A DNA stretch of 18,356 nucleotides from Thermoplasmata archaeon (GCA_007129655.1 SKVC01000159.1:1-18356), one strand, 5' to 3'; positions 5,882-14,497 are shown, numbered from the stretch's first letter. Made by a program: numbers and translations. Notes: generated by a model from the letters alone, not told the origin.

Positions 5882-7096
5882 ACGAAGATACTTGTTGTCG
5901 ATGATGAACCAGGTGTTCTAGAACAGGCAAAGCTATTCTTAGAGAGGAACAAAGAACTAAACGTGGAAACCGCTAATTCTGCGTCTAAAGCACTATTTTA
6001 TATAAAAGAGAATTCCTTTGACGCCGTAGTTTCTGATTATAAGATGCCGGAGATGGATGGCTTGGAACTGTTGAAAAAATTGAGGGATGATGGAAATGAC
6101 ATACCTTTCATTTTACTTACGGGAAAAGGCGAGGAAGAAGTCGCTATGAAAGCGCTTAACTTAGGTGTAAATAGATACATGATAAAGGGGCGTGACCCGA
6201 AAGAACAGTATGGTATGCTGGCCCAAACCTTGATGCAAGAAGTGGAGCTATGGAGATCTAAGCTAGAGCAACAGCGTATGCAAAAAGAGCTTCGAGAAAG
6301 TGAAGAAAAACACCGTACCGTATTCGAAGCCTCAGGTACGGCCATGGTGATGATAGAAGAAGACGGTACAATCTCTCTTGCAAATAAAGGATTTGAATCC
6401 ATGTCCGGTTACTCGACTAAAGAATTGACAAACAAAAAACAGTGGATCCATTTCGTTGACGAAATAGATAGAGAAAGGGTAAACAAATTCTTAGCTTTGG
6501 GTCGAATAGATAATGATCTACCTCCTCGAAGTTTCGTTATGACTTTTACGGATAAATTCACCCAAAAAAAGAACGTATATGTTTCTCTTTCATGGGTCAA
6601 AGATACAGATCGTTGTATAGCATCCATTCTTGATTTCACGGGTTTTGAAAGTCCTCTGGAAGAATTAAAAGAACTTCATACTGCAATTCTATCTGAAGAT
6701 GTGGAGATGATGGAAAAGCATCTTTCGAACATGATTTCCCAGATATTTGAGCAAGATACTTTCCGGAAACGTATAAAGGATTGGTGTTTAGAAGAGATCT
6801 TCATTCTATTGATCGCCGCCCGAAACGGAGCGAATGGAAAAGAATTAGGTGAGGATCTAACGCGACTATTCAATATCTCTTTGAGCACAAGCATAGTTTA
6901 TCCGCTTCTACACGAGATGGAAGAAAGCGGGATCTTGAGAAAACAAGAACATATCCGGACCAAAGAGTATCTCCTCCGAAATAAAAAAGAATCTATGAAC
7001 ATAGTGAATGATAAAGTCAAACAACTATTTGGTATGTACTCCACCCTGAAATTGCTATCCATTCATGCAGAAACTGCAGATGATAATAGTTCATAA
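5879..7096 (+). CDS. Response regulator: REC-PAS-PadR-like winged helix
   Basis: A 405-residue cytosolic protein with no membrane segments. Residues 1-120 are a receiver domain with acidic pocket Asp8-Asp9, phospho-acceptor Asp53 (VVSDYKMPEMDG), Thr81 and Lys103, all intact. A charged helical linker (about 110-140) leads to a PAS domain (about 140-255: VFEASGTAMVMIEEDGTISL, FESMSGYS). The C-terminal region (about 300-390) reads as a winged helix of PadR type: FILLIAARNGANGKELGEDL, then STSIVYPLLHEMEESGILRK. The protein is therefore likely a phosphorylation- and ligand-sensitive DNA-binding regulator. Archaeal receivers more often lack a DNA-binding output, so this layout is useful evidence of transcriptional control. 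It is 14 nt upstream of the large histidine kinase gene, so the kinase is its probable partner. A perfect inverted repeat overlaps its start. Confidence 0.85.
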   Translation: MTKILVVDDEPGVLEQAKLFLERNKELNVETANSASKALFYIKENSFDAVVSDYKMPEMDGLELLKKLRDDGNDIPFILLTGKGEEEVAMKALNLGVNRYMIKGRDPKEQYGMLAQTLMQEVELWRSKLEQQRMQKELRESEEKHRTVFEASGTAMVMIEEDGTISLANKGFESMSGYSTKELTNKKQWIHFVDEIDRERVNKFLALGRIDNDLPPRSFVMTFTDKFTQKKNVYVSLSWVKDTDRCIASILDFTGFESPLEELKELHTAILSEDVEMMEKHLSNMISQIFEQDTFRKRIKDWCLEEIFILLIAARNGANGKELGEDLTRLFNISLSTSIVYPLLHEMEESGILRKQEHIRTKEYLLRNKKESMNIVNDKVKQLFGMYSTLKLLSIHAETADDNSS

Positions 7097-7110
7097 AGAG
7101 ATATATAAAC

Positions 7111-10100
7111 ATGGTAAAAAAACCCATAAAAATAATAATGGTCGACGATGACAAAGCCTTTCTTTTACAAACAAGAGATAAACTTTTGAAGCTCAACGAT
7201 AACTTCAAGATACATACATTTACATCGGCTAAAAAAGCTATCGAGAGAGCGATAAAAGAAGAATTCCATGTTTTTGTTTCAGATTACCAGATGCCCGAAA
7301 TGGATGGTTTAGTATTGTTAAAACAATTAAGAAAAAAAGGCATCAATATACCGTTCATCATACTGACTGCCGAACGGGAAGAAGAGATCGCAATCAAAGC
7401 AATAAACTTGGGGGCGGACCGTTATTTAAGAAAAAATACAGAGTGTGAACTGATCGCAAAGGAGATAGAAGCCATAGCTAAATCTTCAGCAGAGAAAAGA
7501 AATACGTTAGAAGCTCTTAAAGAAAGTGAAAGAGTTTTGTCGACACTTTTGAGCAATCTCATGGGTATGGCATACCGCTGTAAGAACGAAAAAAACTGGA
7601 CTATGAAATTTGTTAGTCAGGGATGCTATGAATTAACCGGATATTTACCAGAGGATTTATTGAATAACAATAAACTCGCCTACTTCGAATTGATCCACCC
7701 GGATGATGTATCATACGTCGAGGGTGAAGTTGAGAAGGCATTACGGGAAAATGAATCATTCAAATTAACTTATCGCATATTCACCAAAGACGGAGAGGAA
7801 AAATGGGTCTGGGAGCAAGGACAAGTTTTGACTTCTAAGAATGGAAGCACCGATCTTATAGAGGGATTTATAACTGACGTAACTAAAACAAAAAAAGCTC
7901 AAGTCGAGCTAAGAAATAGCGAGAAAAATTATCGAAACCTCGTAGAACGTGCTAACGATGGGATCGCAGTGGTTCAAGATTCGGTTTTAAAATATGTGAA
8001 TCCAAAACTGATGGATATGCTGGGGTATACAGAAGAGAAAGAGATATTAAACACTCCCTTTGCAATATATATAGCTCCTGAAGAACTTCCTAAAGTATCG
8101 CGGAACTACAAAATTAGAATGGCTGGCAAAGAGGCTCCTGAGATATACGAAACCATAATTTTGGACAAATCCCATAAGAAGCTCGATGTAGAGCTTAATG
8201 CTAGTATAATACAGTACGATGGTAAATCTGCGGATTTTGTTTTTGTTAGAGATATATCCCAACGCAAAAAGGCAGAGAATGCCATCAGGAGATCCAAAAA
8301 AACCTATGAAAGCATATACGAAACCATGCTTTCAATATTGGCCGAAAGAGATCTACCTAGCGTTATCAAAAAAATTGCCGATGAAGCCACCGAATTATTA
8401 GAGGCATCCGGTTCTACAGTATATCTTGGGGATACAAAAAATAAAGTCTTAACACCGATATATTCCAATCATATCTCATACAACGAGGAGATAATGTCCT
8501 ATGAAATACCTTTCGGAAAGGGTATATCCGGTAATGTGTATAAATCGGGAAAAACGATATATATTAATTATGATCAAGAAGATCCTTACTCAATACATAT
8601 ACCTGGGACCGATCAAACAGAGGACAAATACGAATCCGTGATCTCTGTCCCTCTCCTCCACAATCATCAGGTGATCGGAGTATTAACGATCAATAAACTA
8701 AAAGAGAATTTCGATGAATCTGACGTTAATAGACTCAATATATTCGCAAAACAGGCTGAATTGGCGTTAAAGAGGGCGGATACACTTGATAAATTGATAG
8801 AATCACGTCAGGCACTGATGGAAAGTGAAATCAAGGTAAAGAAGCTGCACGAGGTAGCCAAAAAAATGATAAATGTAGCTGATGAAAAGGAACTCTATAC
8901 CATAACCATGGAGGCAGCGAAAAATATCCTAGATTTTAGTGTCTGCAGTATAGACATGCTCGATCTTTTTGAATTCGAGGTTAAGGCGACTATCGGTGGA
9001 GTACAAAAAGAAGGGACTCGCTATTCGATAGAGGGCGTAGCGGAAAAAACTATTCATCAAGGTAGTTCATTCATAATCAAGGATTTAAATAAAATATCAT
9101 TTGCTGTTCCGAAAAGACCTTCTTACCGTTCTGCCATTAGCATTCCTATAGGAGATAATGGGGTCTTTCAGGCCTTATCAGAGGAGGTAAATTATTTCGA
9201 TGAGAAAGACTTGGAACTAGCCGAGATATTGATATCTCATTTTACCGTAGCCTATGAAAGGTTGGTCACTCAAAGAGACCTAAATGAAGAAAGGGAACAA
9301 CTGCTTTCAATATTTGACAGTATAGATGAGATAATATACGTTTCCGATCTGGAAACATACGAGATACTGTATGCAAACAAGGCTGCCCATAGGTTATTCG
9401 ACTATCGATTGATCGGAGAACTATGTTACGAGCAATTACAAGATAGGGATGAACCATGTGATTTTTGTACCAATGATATCATTTTAAAAAATAAGGGAGA
9501 ACCCTATACTTGGGAATATCACAATCCCATAATCGACAGGCACCTGATGATAGTCGATCGGGTAATCAAATGGACCGACGGAAGGGATGTACGATTTGAG
9601 ATAGCCATAGATATTACTGAGCGTAAAAAGGCCGAGAAAAAACTCGAAAAATACAAAGACCATCTAGAAGAGCTTGTTAAGGAAAGGACGGAGGAATTGA
9701 ACGAAGTCAATCAGGAATTGGATTCTTTTGCATACTCCGTTTCTCATGATCTAAGAGCGCCACTAAGAGGTATAGAGGGATTCAGTCAGGCACTGTTGGA
9801 AGATTGTAAGCAAGATGTCAATGAAACTGCTTTAGGATACGCTAACAGGATATCCGAAGCAGCCAATCGAATGAATATATTGATCCAGGATCTTTTATCG
9901 TACAGTAGGATGACTACCAATGAAATGAACCTCAGGAGTATATCAACTGAAGAGATCCTAGAGCGTGTTTTAGAAGAAATGAAAGATATTATAGAGGAAA
10001 ATGATGCAGACATCGTAATAGATAAACCCATTCCGGATGTAGTAGCTCATTCATCCACCTTGGTTCAGATACTGACCAACTTTATATCAAATTCGATAAA

Positions 10101-10383
10101 ATATGTCTCCTCTGATTCGAATCCTCAGATAAAAATTAGAGGAAAATCCGACGATCAATACGTTCGTATATCCATCGAAGATAACGGCATCGGGATTCCA
10201 GCGGATAAATATGAAGAGGTATTCGAAATATTCGAACGTCTTCACGGGCGTGAAACTTATCCTGGTACTGGTATAGGCCTAGCCATAATTAAAAAAGGTG
10301 TGGAAAGGATGGGTGGGCGTGTAGGTGTAGAATCCGAATTGGGAAAGGGCAGTACCTTTTGGATCGAACTACCTTCCGGATGA
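7111..10383 (+). CDS. Multi-sensor histidine kinase with N-terminal receiver domain
   Basis: A 1090-residue soluble sensor kinase. Domains in order: receiver 5-120 (Asp12-Asp13, phospho-acceptor Asp58 in VSDYQMPEMDG, Thr86, Lys108); PAS about 140-260 (LTGYLPEDLL, IHPDD, ITDVTKTKKA); PAS about 268-388; GAF about 404-555; second, more divergent GAF about 578-720; PAS about 726-840 with cysteines at 772, 783 and 786; coiled coil about 838-870; HisKA with His879 (SVSHDLRAPLRGIEG); HATPase with N box (N990, N994), G1 EDNGIGIP (1023-1030) and G2 GTGIGLAI (1052-1059). All catalytic motifs are present, so kinase activity is expected. No transmembrane helices, so signals are cytoplasmic. The receiver at the N-terminus may be a phospho-input from another kinase. 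Starts 14 nt after the regulator gene, in the same operon, and ends 6 bp from the convergent COG2403 gene. Confidence 0.92.
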   Translation: MVKKPIKIIMVDDDKAFLLQTRDKLLKLNDNFKIHTFTSAKKAIERAIKEEFHVFVSDYQMPEMDGLVLLKQLRKKGINIPFIILTAEREEEIAIKAINLGADRYLRKNTECELIAKEIEAIAKSSAEKRNTLEALKESERVLSTLLSNLMGMAYRCKNEKNWTMKFVSQGCYELTGYLPEDLLNNNKLAYFELIHPDDVSYVEGEVEKALRENESFKLTYRIFTKDGEEKWVWEQGQVLTSKNGSTDLIEGFITDVTKTKKAQVELRNSEKNYRNLVERANDGIAVVQDSVLKYVNPKLMDMLGYTEEKEILNTPFAIYIAPEELPKVSRNYKIRMAGKEAPEIYETIILDKSHKKLDVELNASIIQYDGKSADFVFVRDISQRKKAENAIRRSKKTYESIYETMLSILAERDLPSVIKKIADEATELLEASGSTVYLGDTKNKVLTPIYSNHISYNEEIMSYEIPFGKGISGNVYKSGKTIYINYDQEDPYSIHIPGTDQTEDKYESVISVPLLHNHQVIGVLTINKLKENFDESDVNRLNIFAKQAELALKRADTLDKLIESRQALMESEIKVKKLHEVAKKMINVADEKELYTITMEAAKNILDFSVCSIDMLDLFEFEVKATIGGVQKEGTRYSIEGVAEKTIHQGSSFIIKDLNKISFAVPKRPSYRSAISIPIGDNGVFQALSEEVNYFDEKDLELAEILISHFTVAYERLVTQRDLNEEREQLLSIFDSIDEIIYVSDLETYEILYANKAAHRLFDYRLIGELCYEQLQDRDEPCDFCTNDIILKNKGEPYTWEYHNPIIDRHLMIVDRVIKWTDGRDVRFEIAIDITERKKAEKKLEKYKDHLEELVKERTEELNEVNQELDSFAYSVSHDLRAPLRGIEGFSQALLEDCKQDVNETALGYANRISEAANRMNILIQDLLSYSRMTTNEMNLRSISTEEILERVLEEMKDIIEENDADIVIDKPIPDVVAHSSTLVQILTNFISNSIKYVSSDSNPQIKIRGKSDDQYVRISIEDNGIGIPADKYEEVFEIFERLHGRETYPGTGIGLAIIKKGVERMGGRVGVESELGKGSTFWIELPSG

Positions 10384-10389
10384 GCCGTA

Positions 10390-11706
10390 TCAGAAATCTT
10401 TGAGTAATTCTTTTAATACGTTGTCGTCATCCAATGCGAGTTCGTATTTTACCCTAACCAGTGGTTTACTTACTTCTAGTACTCTTTCGAGATCTATCGG
10501 TGTACCGGAAACCACAACATCGCAATCAGAATTTTCGATTGTCTTTTCAAGATCTTTTATCTGTGAATCTCCGTATCCCATAGCCGGAAGTACTTTTTCC
10601 AGATGCGGATATTTCTTGAAGGTAATATCTATTGAATTAACAGCGATATCTCGAGGATCGACTATCTCTGCAGCTCCATATTTTTCCGCTGCTAAAAGTC
10701 CTGCACCGAATCCCATGTTTCCATGAGTAACAGTTGGCCCGTCTTCTATGACCAAAACTCTTTTACCTTTTATCATGTCTGGTTTGTCAACCGTGATCGG
10801 TGAATCAGCACGTATGATATCCGCTCTGGGGTTCGTTTTCTTTATGTTTTTTTCTAATTCTTGTATGTCCCTCTCGTCGGCGGAATCACATTTATTGATT
10901 ATGCAAACATCGGCCATACGTAGATTTACTTCCCCAGGATGATACTCTAATTCGTGTCCCACTCTATGAGGATCTAGAACTACAAAATTCAGGTCCGGCC
11001 GATAGAAGGAAGTATCGTTGTTTCCACCATCCCATATGATGATGTCGGATTCCTTTTCCGCCTCCAAGAGTATCTTGCCGTAATCGACTCCGGCGTACAC
11101 TACCATCCCTTTATCTATATAGGGCTCGTATTCTTCACGTTCTTCTATTGTACATTGATGTTTATCAAGGTCTTCGTATTCTGCAAATCTTTGAACTGTC
11201 TGTTTTTCAAGATCTCCATATGGCATGGGATGTCTGATAGCGCTTACCGTTTTCCCTTTCTCTATCAGCAATTCGCAGATCTTTCGAGTTGTTTGGCTCT
11301 TACCAGAACCTGTTCTAACTGCACAGATCGAGATCAACGGTTTCCGGGATTTGATCATTGTTGAATTGTTACCCAAAAGGACAAAGTCTGCTCCAAGAGC
11401 GATGGCGCTAGAAGCTTTGTGCATCACATATTCATGTCTTACATCGCTGTATGCAAATACAACTTCTTCTACGTTTTCATTTGTGATCAATTCTGGTAGG
11501 TCATCTTCGTGAACTATCGGTATCCCTTCAGGATATAGTTCTCCTGCAAGAGCCGGAGGATATCTACGACCTTCTATATCCGGGATCTGAGTTGCCGTAA
11601 AAGCTACGACTCTATATTCCGGATCGTCTCTATACACCGTATTGAAGTTATGAAAGTCTCTTCCTGCAGCGCCCATTATTATTACATTCTTTTTTTTCCT
11701 TTCCAT
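10390..11706 (-). CDS. COG2403 P-loop protein, cyclic 2,3-diphosphoglycerate synthetase family
   Basis: A 438-residue protein of the family annotated as cyclic 2,3-diphosphoglycerate synthetase or 'predicted GTPase'. An N-terminal Rossmann-like region starts NVIIMGAAGRDFHNFN (7-22). A P-loop follows at GSGKS (133-137), then IIIWDGGNND (222-231) and an NKxD-like motif NKCD (271-274), consistent with nucleotide binding. The characterised Methanothermus enzyme makes cyclic 2,3-diphosphoglycerate, a thermoprotective solute, from 2,3-bisphosphoglycerate with ATP. The family is broader than organisms known to make that solute, so the reaction is uncertain here. The C-terminus has DCDVVVSGTPIDLERVL, typical of the family. 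GGTG lies upstream of ATG 11706. It is convergent with the histidine kinase and divergent from the rhomboid gene, so it is probably monocistronic. Confidence 0.88.
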   Translation of the reverse strand: MERKKKNVIIMGAAGRDFHNFNTVYRDDPEYRVVAFTATQIPDIEGRRYPPALAGELYPEGIPIVHEDDLPELITNENVEEVVFAYSDVRHEYVMHKASSAIALGADFVLLGNNSTMIKSRKPLISICAVRTGSGKSQTTRKICELLIEKGKTVSAIRHPMPYGDLEKQTVQRFAEYEDLDKHQCTIEEREEYEPYIDKGMVVYAGVDYGKILLEAEKESDIIIWDGGNNDTSFYRPDLNFVVLDPHRVGHELEYHPGEVNLRMADVCIINKCDSADERDIQELEKNIKKTNPRADIIRADSPITVDKPDMIKGKRVLVIEDGPTVTHGNMGFGAGLLAAEKYGAAEIVDPRDIAVNSIDITFKKYPHLEKVLPAMGYGDSQIKDLEKTIENSDCDVVVSGTPIDLERVLEVSKPLVRVKYELALDDDNVLKELLKDF

Positions 11707-11727
11707 GTTGACACCGATTGGGCGAAG

Positions 11728-11796
11728 TAGGATAGTGTATAACTAATTTACGGACAAGAATCAACCATTCAATAATACTAAATCCAACCTATCCTA
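11728..11796. repeat. Widely spaced inverted repeat between divergent genes
   Basis: TAGGATAG (11728-11735) and its reverse complement CTATCCTA (11789-11796) sit near the two ends of the 101-bp divergent promoter region, one about 20 nt from ATG 11706 and the other about 12 nt from ATG 11808. The symmetric placement could mark one regulator site per gene; chance is not excluded. Confidence 0.3.
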
Positions 11797-11807
11797 TCGG
11801 AATTTTA

Positions 11808-12686
11808 ATGTATTGGCTTTCCTACTTGGTTATCGCCCTTATCTTAGGCGGTTTGATAGCTGCCTGGAAGACAGATTTGTATCTAACTCAGGTACTGATA
11901 ATTTTGAACCTGTTGATATTCATGGTAGTTTTCATACCGGGTATAAGATATCCGGATATTACCAATACTGTTTACAATGATCTAGCTGGTCGAGCGATAT
12001 ATCTACAAACAGGTCGCTCCCTTCATACATTTCTGACATTGATGTTCTTGCATGCAAGCTTTATGCACATCGCAGGGAATATACTCATACTTTTTTTCAT
12101 CGGTATCGCTCTAGAAGACCGGTTAGGAAAGAAAAGAACAGCATTAGCCTATTTTTTTACAGGCCTGATCGCTACACTAGGGCAATACATGGCAAACTGG
12201 GGTTCTATGAACCTTAATCTAGGGGCCTCAGGCGCAGTTATGGGAATAATGGGTGTTATGGTTTTCTTGTATCCGACGGATAAAATACCCATGTTTTTAG
12301 GTCCTATATTCATGCCCGCCGTACGGGTAGACCTTGCCGTTGGTGTTTTCATCGCGATGCAGACGGGTATAGCCTTACTCACCCCATATTCTAATATCGC
12401 CCATGCCGCACATATCGCAGGTTTCGTATCCGGTATTATGCTGGCTGTATTTATGCGTAAAACTACAGTTACCGATAGAGATATTAAAACAACGGATTAT
12501 ACCAAACTTAAAAAACTCGTAACAGATAATGAACTTGCGGAGATATATAAGAAAATAATAGATGCGGATAAAGATGTAATCAGAAAAGCATGGCTACAGT
12601 CCTTCTACGAAAAAGTGAAATGCCCTGATTGCTCAGAGAAGATCGGAGGAGAAAGATGTAAATGCGGATACAAAATTTGGGAGTAA
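11808..12686 (+). CDS. Rhomboid intramembrane serine protease with C-terminal zinc ribbon
   Basis: A 292-residue multi-pass membrane protein. The rhomboid core spans about residues 1-217, with the HASFMHIAGNILILFFIG loop (His87 and oxyanion-site Asn91), the catalytic serine motif GASGAVMG (Ser141) and the catalytic histidine His202 in AHAAHIAGFVSG. All are intact, so cleavage of membrane-spanning substrates is expected. After the last helix comes a soluble tail of about 75 residues ending in a zinc ribbon-like C272-x2-C275 ... C284-x-C286-G, probably cytoplasmic. This tail is extra compared with minimal rhomboids and could recruit partners. ATG 11808 has no Shine-Dalgarno sequence, and an AT-rich element about 27 nt upstream suggests a leaderless mRNA. 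The next gene (HVO_0476-like) follows after 46 bp on the same strand. Confidence 0.92.
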   Translation: MYWLSYLVIALILGGLIAAWKTDLYLTQVLIILNLLIFMVVFIPGIRYPDITNTVYNDLAGRAIYLQTGRSLHTFLTLMFLHASFMHIAGNILILFFIGIALEDRLGKKRTALAYFFTGLIATLGQYMANWGSMNLNLGASGAVMGIMGVMVFLYPTDKIPMFLGPIFMPAVRVDLAVGVFIAMQTGIALLTPYSNIAHAAHIAGFVSGIMLAVFMRKTTVTDRDIKTTDYTKLKKLVTDNELAEIYKKIIDADKDVIRKAWLQSFYEKVKCPDCSEKIGGERCKCGYKIWE

Positions 12687-12732
12687 GGTTAAAATACATA
12701 GATTGTATGCATAAGCTAATAAGTGATGAAAA

Positions 12733-13326
12733 ATGAACATTTCCGGAACATTTTATCTTGTATGTCCAGTATGTGAAACTGAAACACCGCATAAAGTACT
12801 AAAGGGTGAAGTAGGGACGTCGGGCAAAGAAATAACCATAGACGGTGTCGTAAGATGTGATGAATGTGGACACACGCGACACAAAACAATTCGAGAGAAG
12901 ACCGCAATAGATGTACCTGTGTTGATCAGTTGGAAAAAAGAAACAAACACGTCTACAATCTCTCTCTTACCCGAGGAATGGGTTCATGTGGATGACGAAC
13001 TTCTAATCGACGGTAAAAGAACAAAAGTTACGGGCATTGAAACTGAACAGAGAAGGGTTTCTTCTTCTAAAGCAGAAGATATAACCACGATATGGACGAA
13101 GAAGTACGATAAAACCCTGGTTAAAGTAGCAGTACATAAAGGTCGGAATACAATATCTCGTACATTGGAAGTGCCGCCCGAGGAGGAATTTTACGTAAAC
13201 GATCCGATTCAAGTCGGTCGTTATGATGCTGTTATTCAACGTATAAAAACAAAAAAGGGAATGGTAAAGAGAGGTTCAGCTAAGGCTGACGATATTACAA
13301 GAGTCTATACAAAGAGAATACGCTGA
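12733..13326 (+). CDS. HVO_0476-family zinc-finger protein
   Basis: A 197-residue protein of the archaeal family typified by Haloferax HVO_0476; its function is unknown. The N-terminus is a zinc finger with Cys11-x2-Cys14 (CPVC) and Cys42-x2-Cys45 (CDECGH). The remainder contains two similar units of about 50 residues: 76-124 (ISLLPEEWVHVDDEL ... SSSKAEDITTIWTKK) and 145-194 (LEVPPEEEFYVNDPI ... GSAKADDITRVYTKR), which suggests an internal duplication of a small beta-rich domain. Both units end in basic residues, so nucleic-acid binding is possible. A Shine-Dalgarno-like GTGATG lies just upstream of ATG 12733. It follows the rhomboid gene by 46 bp and ends 1 bp from the convergent surface-protein gene. 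Confidence 0.88.
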   Translation: MNISGTFYLVCPVCETETPHKVLKGEVGTSGKEITIDGVVRCDECGHTRHKTIREKTAIDVPVLISWKKETNTSTISLLPEEWVHVDDELLIDGKRTKVTGIETEQRRVSSSKAEDITTIWTKKYDKTLVKVAVHKGRNTISRTLEVPPEEEFYVNDPIQVGRYDAVIQRIKTKKGMVKRGSAKADDITRVYTKRIR

Positions 13327-13327
13327 A

Positions 13328-14416
13328 CTAATCTTTTTTCTTGAATAATAGTGCGGTGATCCCTGCTATAACTACAATAACACCTATAGAAAGCCCGATC
13401 ATTTCGGTGAGTGAAAGCGGTTGAGCAATGGAGGTATGATCTTGCGAGATATCATAAACCCTAACATCTTGTTCACTTTCTTCGAGCTGTAGATAAACAT
13501 GAGTCTCTCCGTTGACTATACTTACGTAGTAACCTTGTTCATCGGTATCGTAAAGTTTACCGGCGCCGATATATTCGATATCTTCACCATTTACAGATAC
13601 CCTTATGTCTGATAGATCCCTTATATCTGAACCTATTAGCTCACGGCTCAAGTTAAGTTGAATGATCCTGCTACCGGGAACTTCTAATGAAATCGTCAAA
13701 TCCACTTCACCTTTAACGGCTCTTTTTTTAGTTACAGATATTCCGGGTTCTTCGTGTCTTATATCTCCGTTATGATCAACAGAAATTCTCGGCACATTTT
13801 CTCCTCTTTCTTGAGGAATCATACTCAAGTTAGTGTTAACTCGACCTCCATCAACGAGTAAGAACGACACCTTTACTGTTTCTTGCATTTTTTCTACAGA
13901 AAGTATTGTATCTTCTGACCATGCAATCGTCATCCTATGTTCCTCTGAGATTATCAGATTTAGACGGTCTTCCGCCGGGGCCTCCCATTCGACTCCCGGT
14001 GCTAAAATCATCTTCACATCTATTTGTTTATTAGATGTCTGTTGTATACTAAACTCAGTCTCCTCAGTATCATTGAACAACACTATCAACCCTGGCCTTA
14101 TCAATTTGAAATCATCTATATCTGGTTCCTGGTCAGAGGGTATGCTAAAACCGTTTTCTATGCTTATGATTATTTCAGAAAACAACAAAAATTCCTGATC
14201 TTCAAAGATATATTGTATCTCTGTAAATATCACATTTTCTTCTGTTATCTCTCTATTGAATAATATATGTGTGCCTCTTATAGATTTACTGATAGATGTA
14301 GTTTCTCGATCATTAGGACCGTAATCATAGCTCTGGGCAACTGCGCTGTAGGGAATCGCTAACGCAAATAATATAACAATCAATACCACTTTTTTTTTCC
14401 ATTTCAAGATGACCAC
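13328..14416 (-). CDS. Exported surface protein with C-terminal membrane anchor
   Basis: No named family recognised. The 362-residue product starts at GTG 14416 and has a signal peptide: basic KWKKK (5-9), hydrophobic core about 10-21, and a likely signal-peptidase site after Ala27 (SAVA before QS). The exported part (about 28-333) is rich in acidic residues and beta-type sequence, without obvious catalytic motifs. A single membrane helix lies at about 335-357 (LTEMIGLSIGVIVVIAGITA region), ending in the stop-transfer FKKKD. The predicted topology is outside the cell, with a few residues inside. A TATA-like TTTAAAATA centred about 25 nt upstream places transcription at the GTG, so the mRNA is probably leaderless. 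Its anchor helix is glycine-containing, and a rhomboid protease is encoded about 640 bp away; a link is speculative. Confidence 0.75.
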   Translation of the reverse strand: MVILKWKKKVVLIVILFALAIPYSAVAQSYDYGPNDRETTSISKSIRGTHILFNREITEENVIFTEIQYIFEDQEFLLFSEIIISIENGFSIPSDQEPDIDDFKLIRPGLIVLFNDTEETEFSIQQTSNKQIDVKMILAPGVEWEAPAEDRLNLIISEEHRMTIAWSEDTILSVEKMQETVKVSFLLVDGGRVNTNLSMIPQERGENVPRISVDHNGDIRHEEPGISVTKKRAVKGEVDLTISLEVPGSRIIQLNLSRELIGSDIRDLSDIRVSVNGEDIEYIGAGKLYDTDEQGYYVSIVNGETHVYLQLEESEQDVRVYDISQDHTSIAQPLSLTEMIGLSIGVIVVIAGITALLFKKKD

Positions 14417-14434
14417 GAGATAGTATAATCAACT

Positions 14435-14443
14435 TATTTTAAA
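14435..14443 (-). promoter_or_regulatory. TATA box of the surface-protein gene
   Basis: TTTAAAATA on the minus strand, centred about 23-25 nt upstream of the GTG start at 14416. It predicts a leaderless transcript beginning at the GTG, which supports that start codon although no in-frame ATG is nearby. Confidence 0.55.
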
Positions 14444-14488
14444 TAAACTTTGGTGCAAAGGTCGAACTACTATAGTCTTCAACAACAC

Positions 14489-14497
14489 TTTAATATA
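14489..14497 (+). promoter_or_regulatory. TATA box of the aspartate dehydrogenase gene
   Basis: TTTAATATA, centred 26 nt upstream of ATG 14519. Transcription should start on the ATG (leaderless). This rules against an upstream in-frame start at 14450, which lies before the promoter. Confidence 0.65.

Noticed and set aside
7099..7110. TATA-like GATATATAAAC just before the histidine kinase ATG
   Set aside because: It is only a few bases from the start codon, too close to act as that gene's promoter; the gene is better read as part of the upstream operon.
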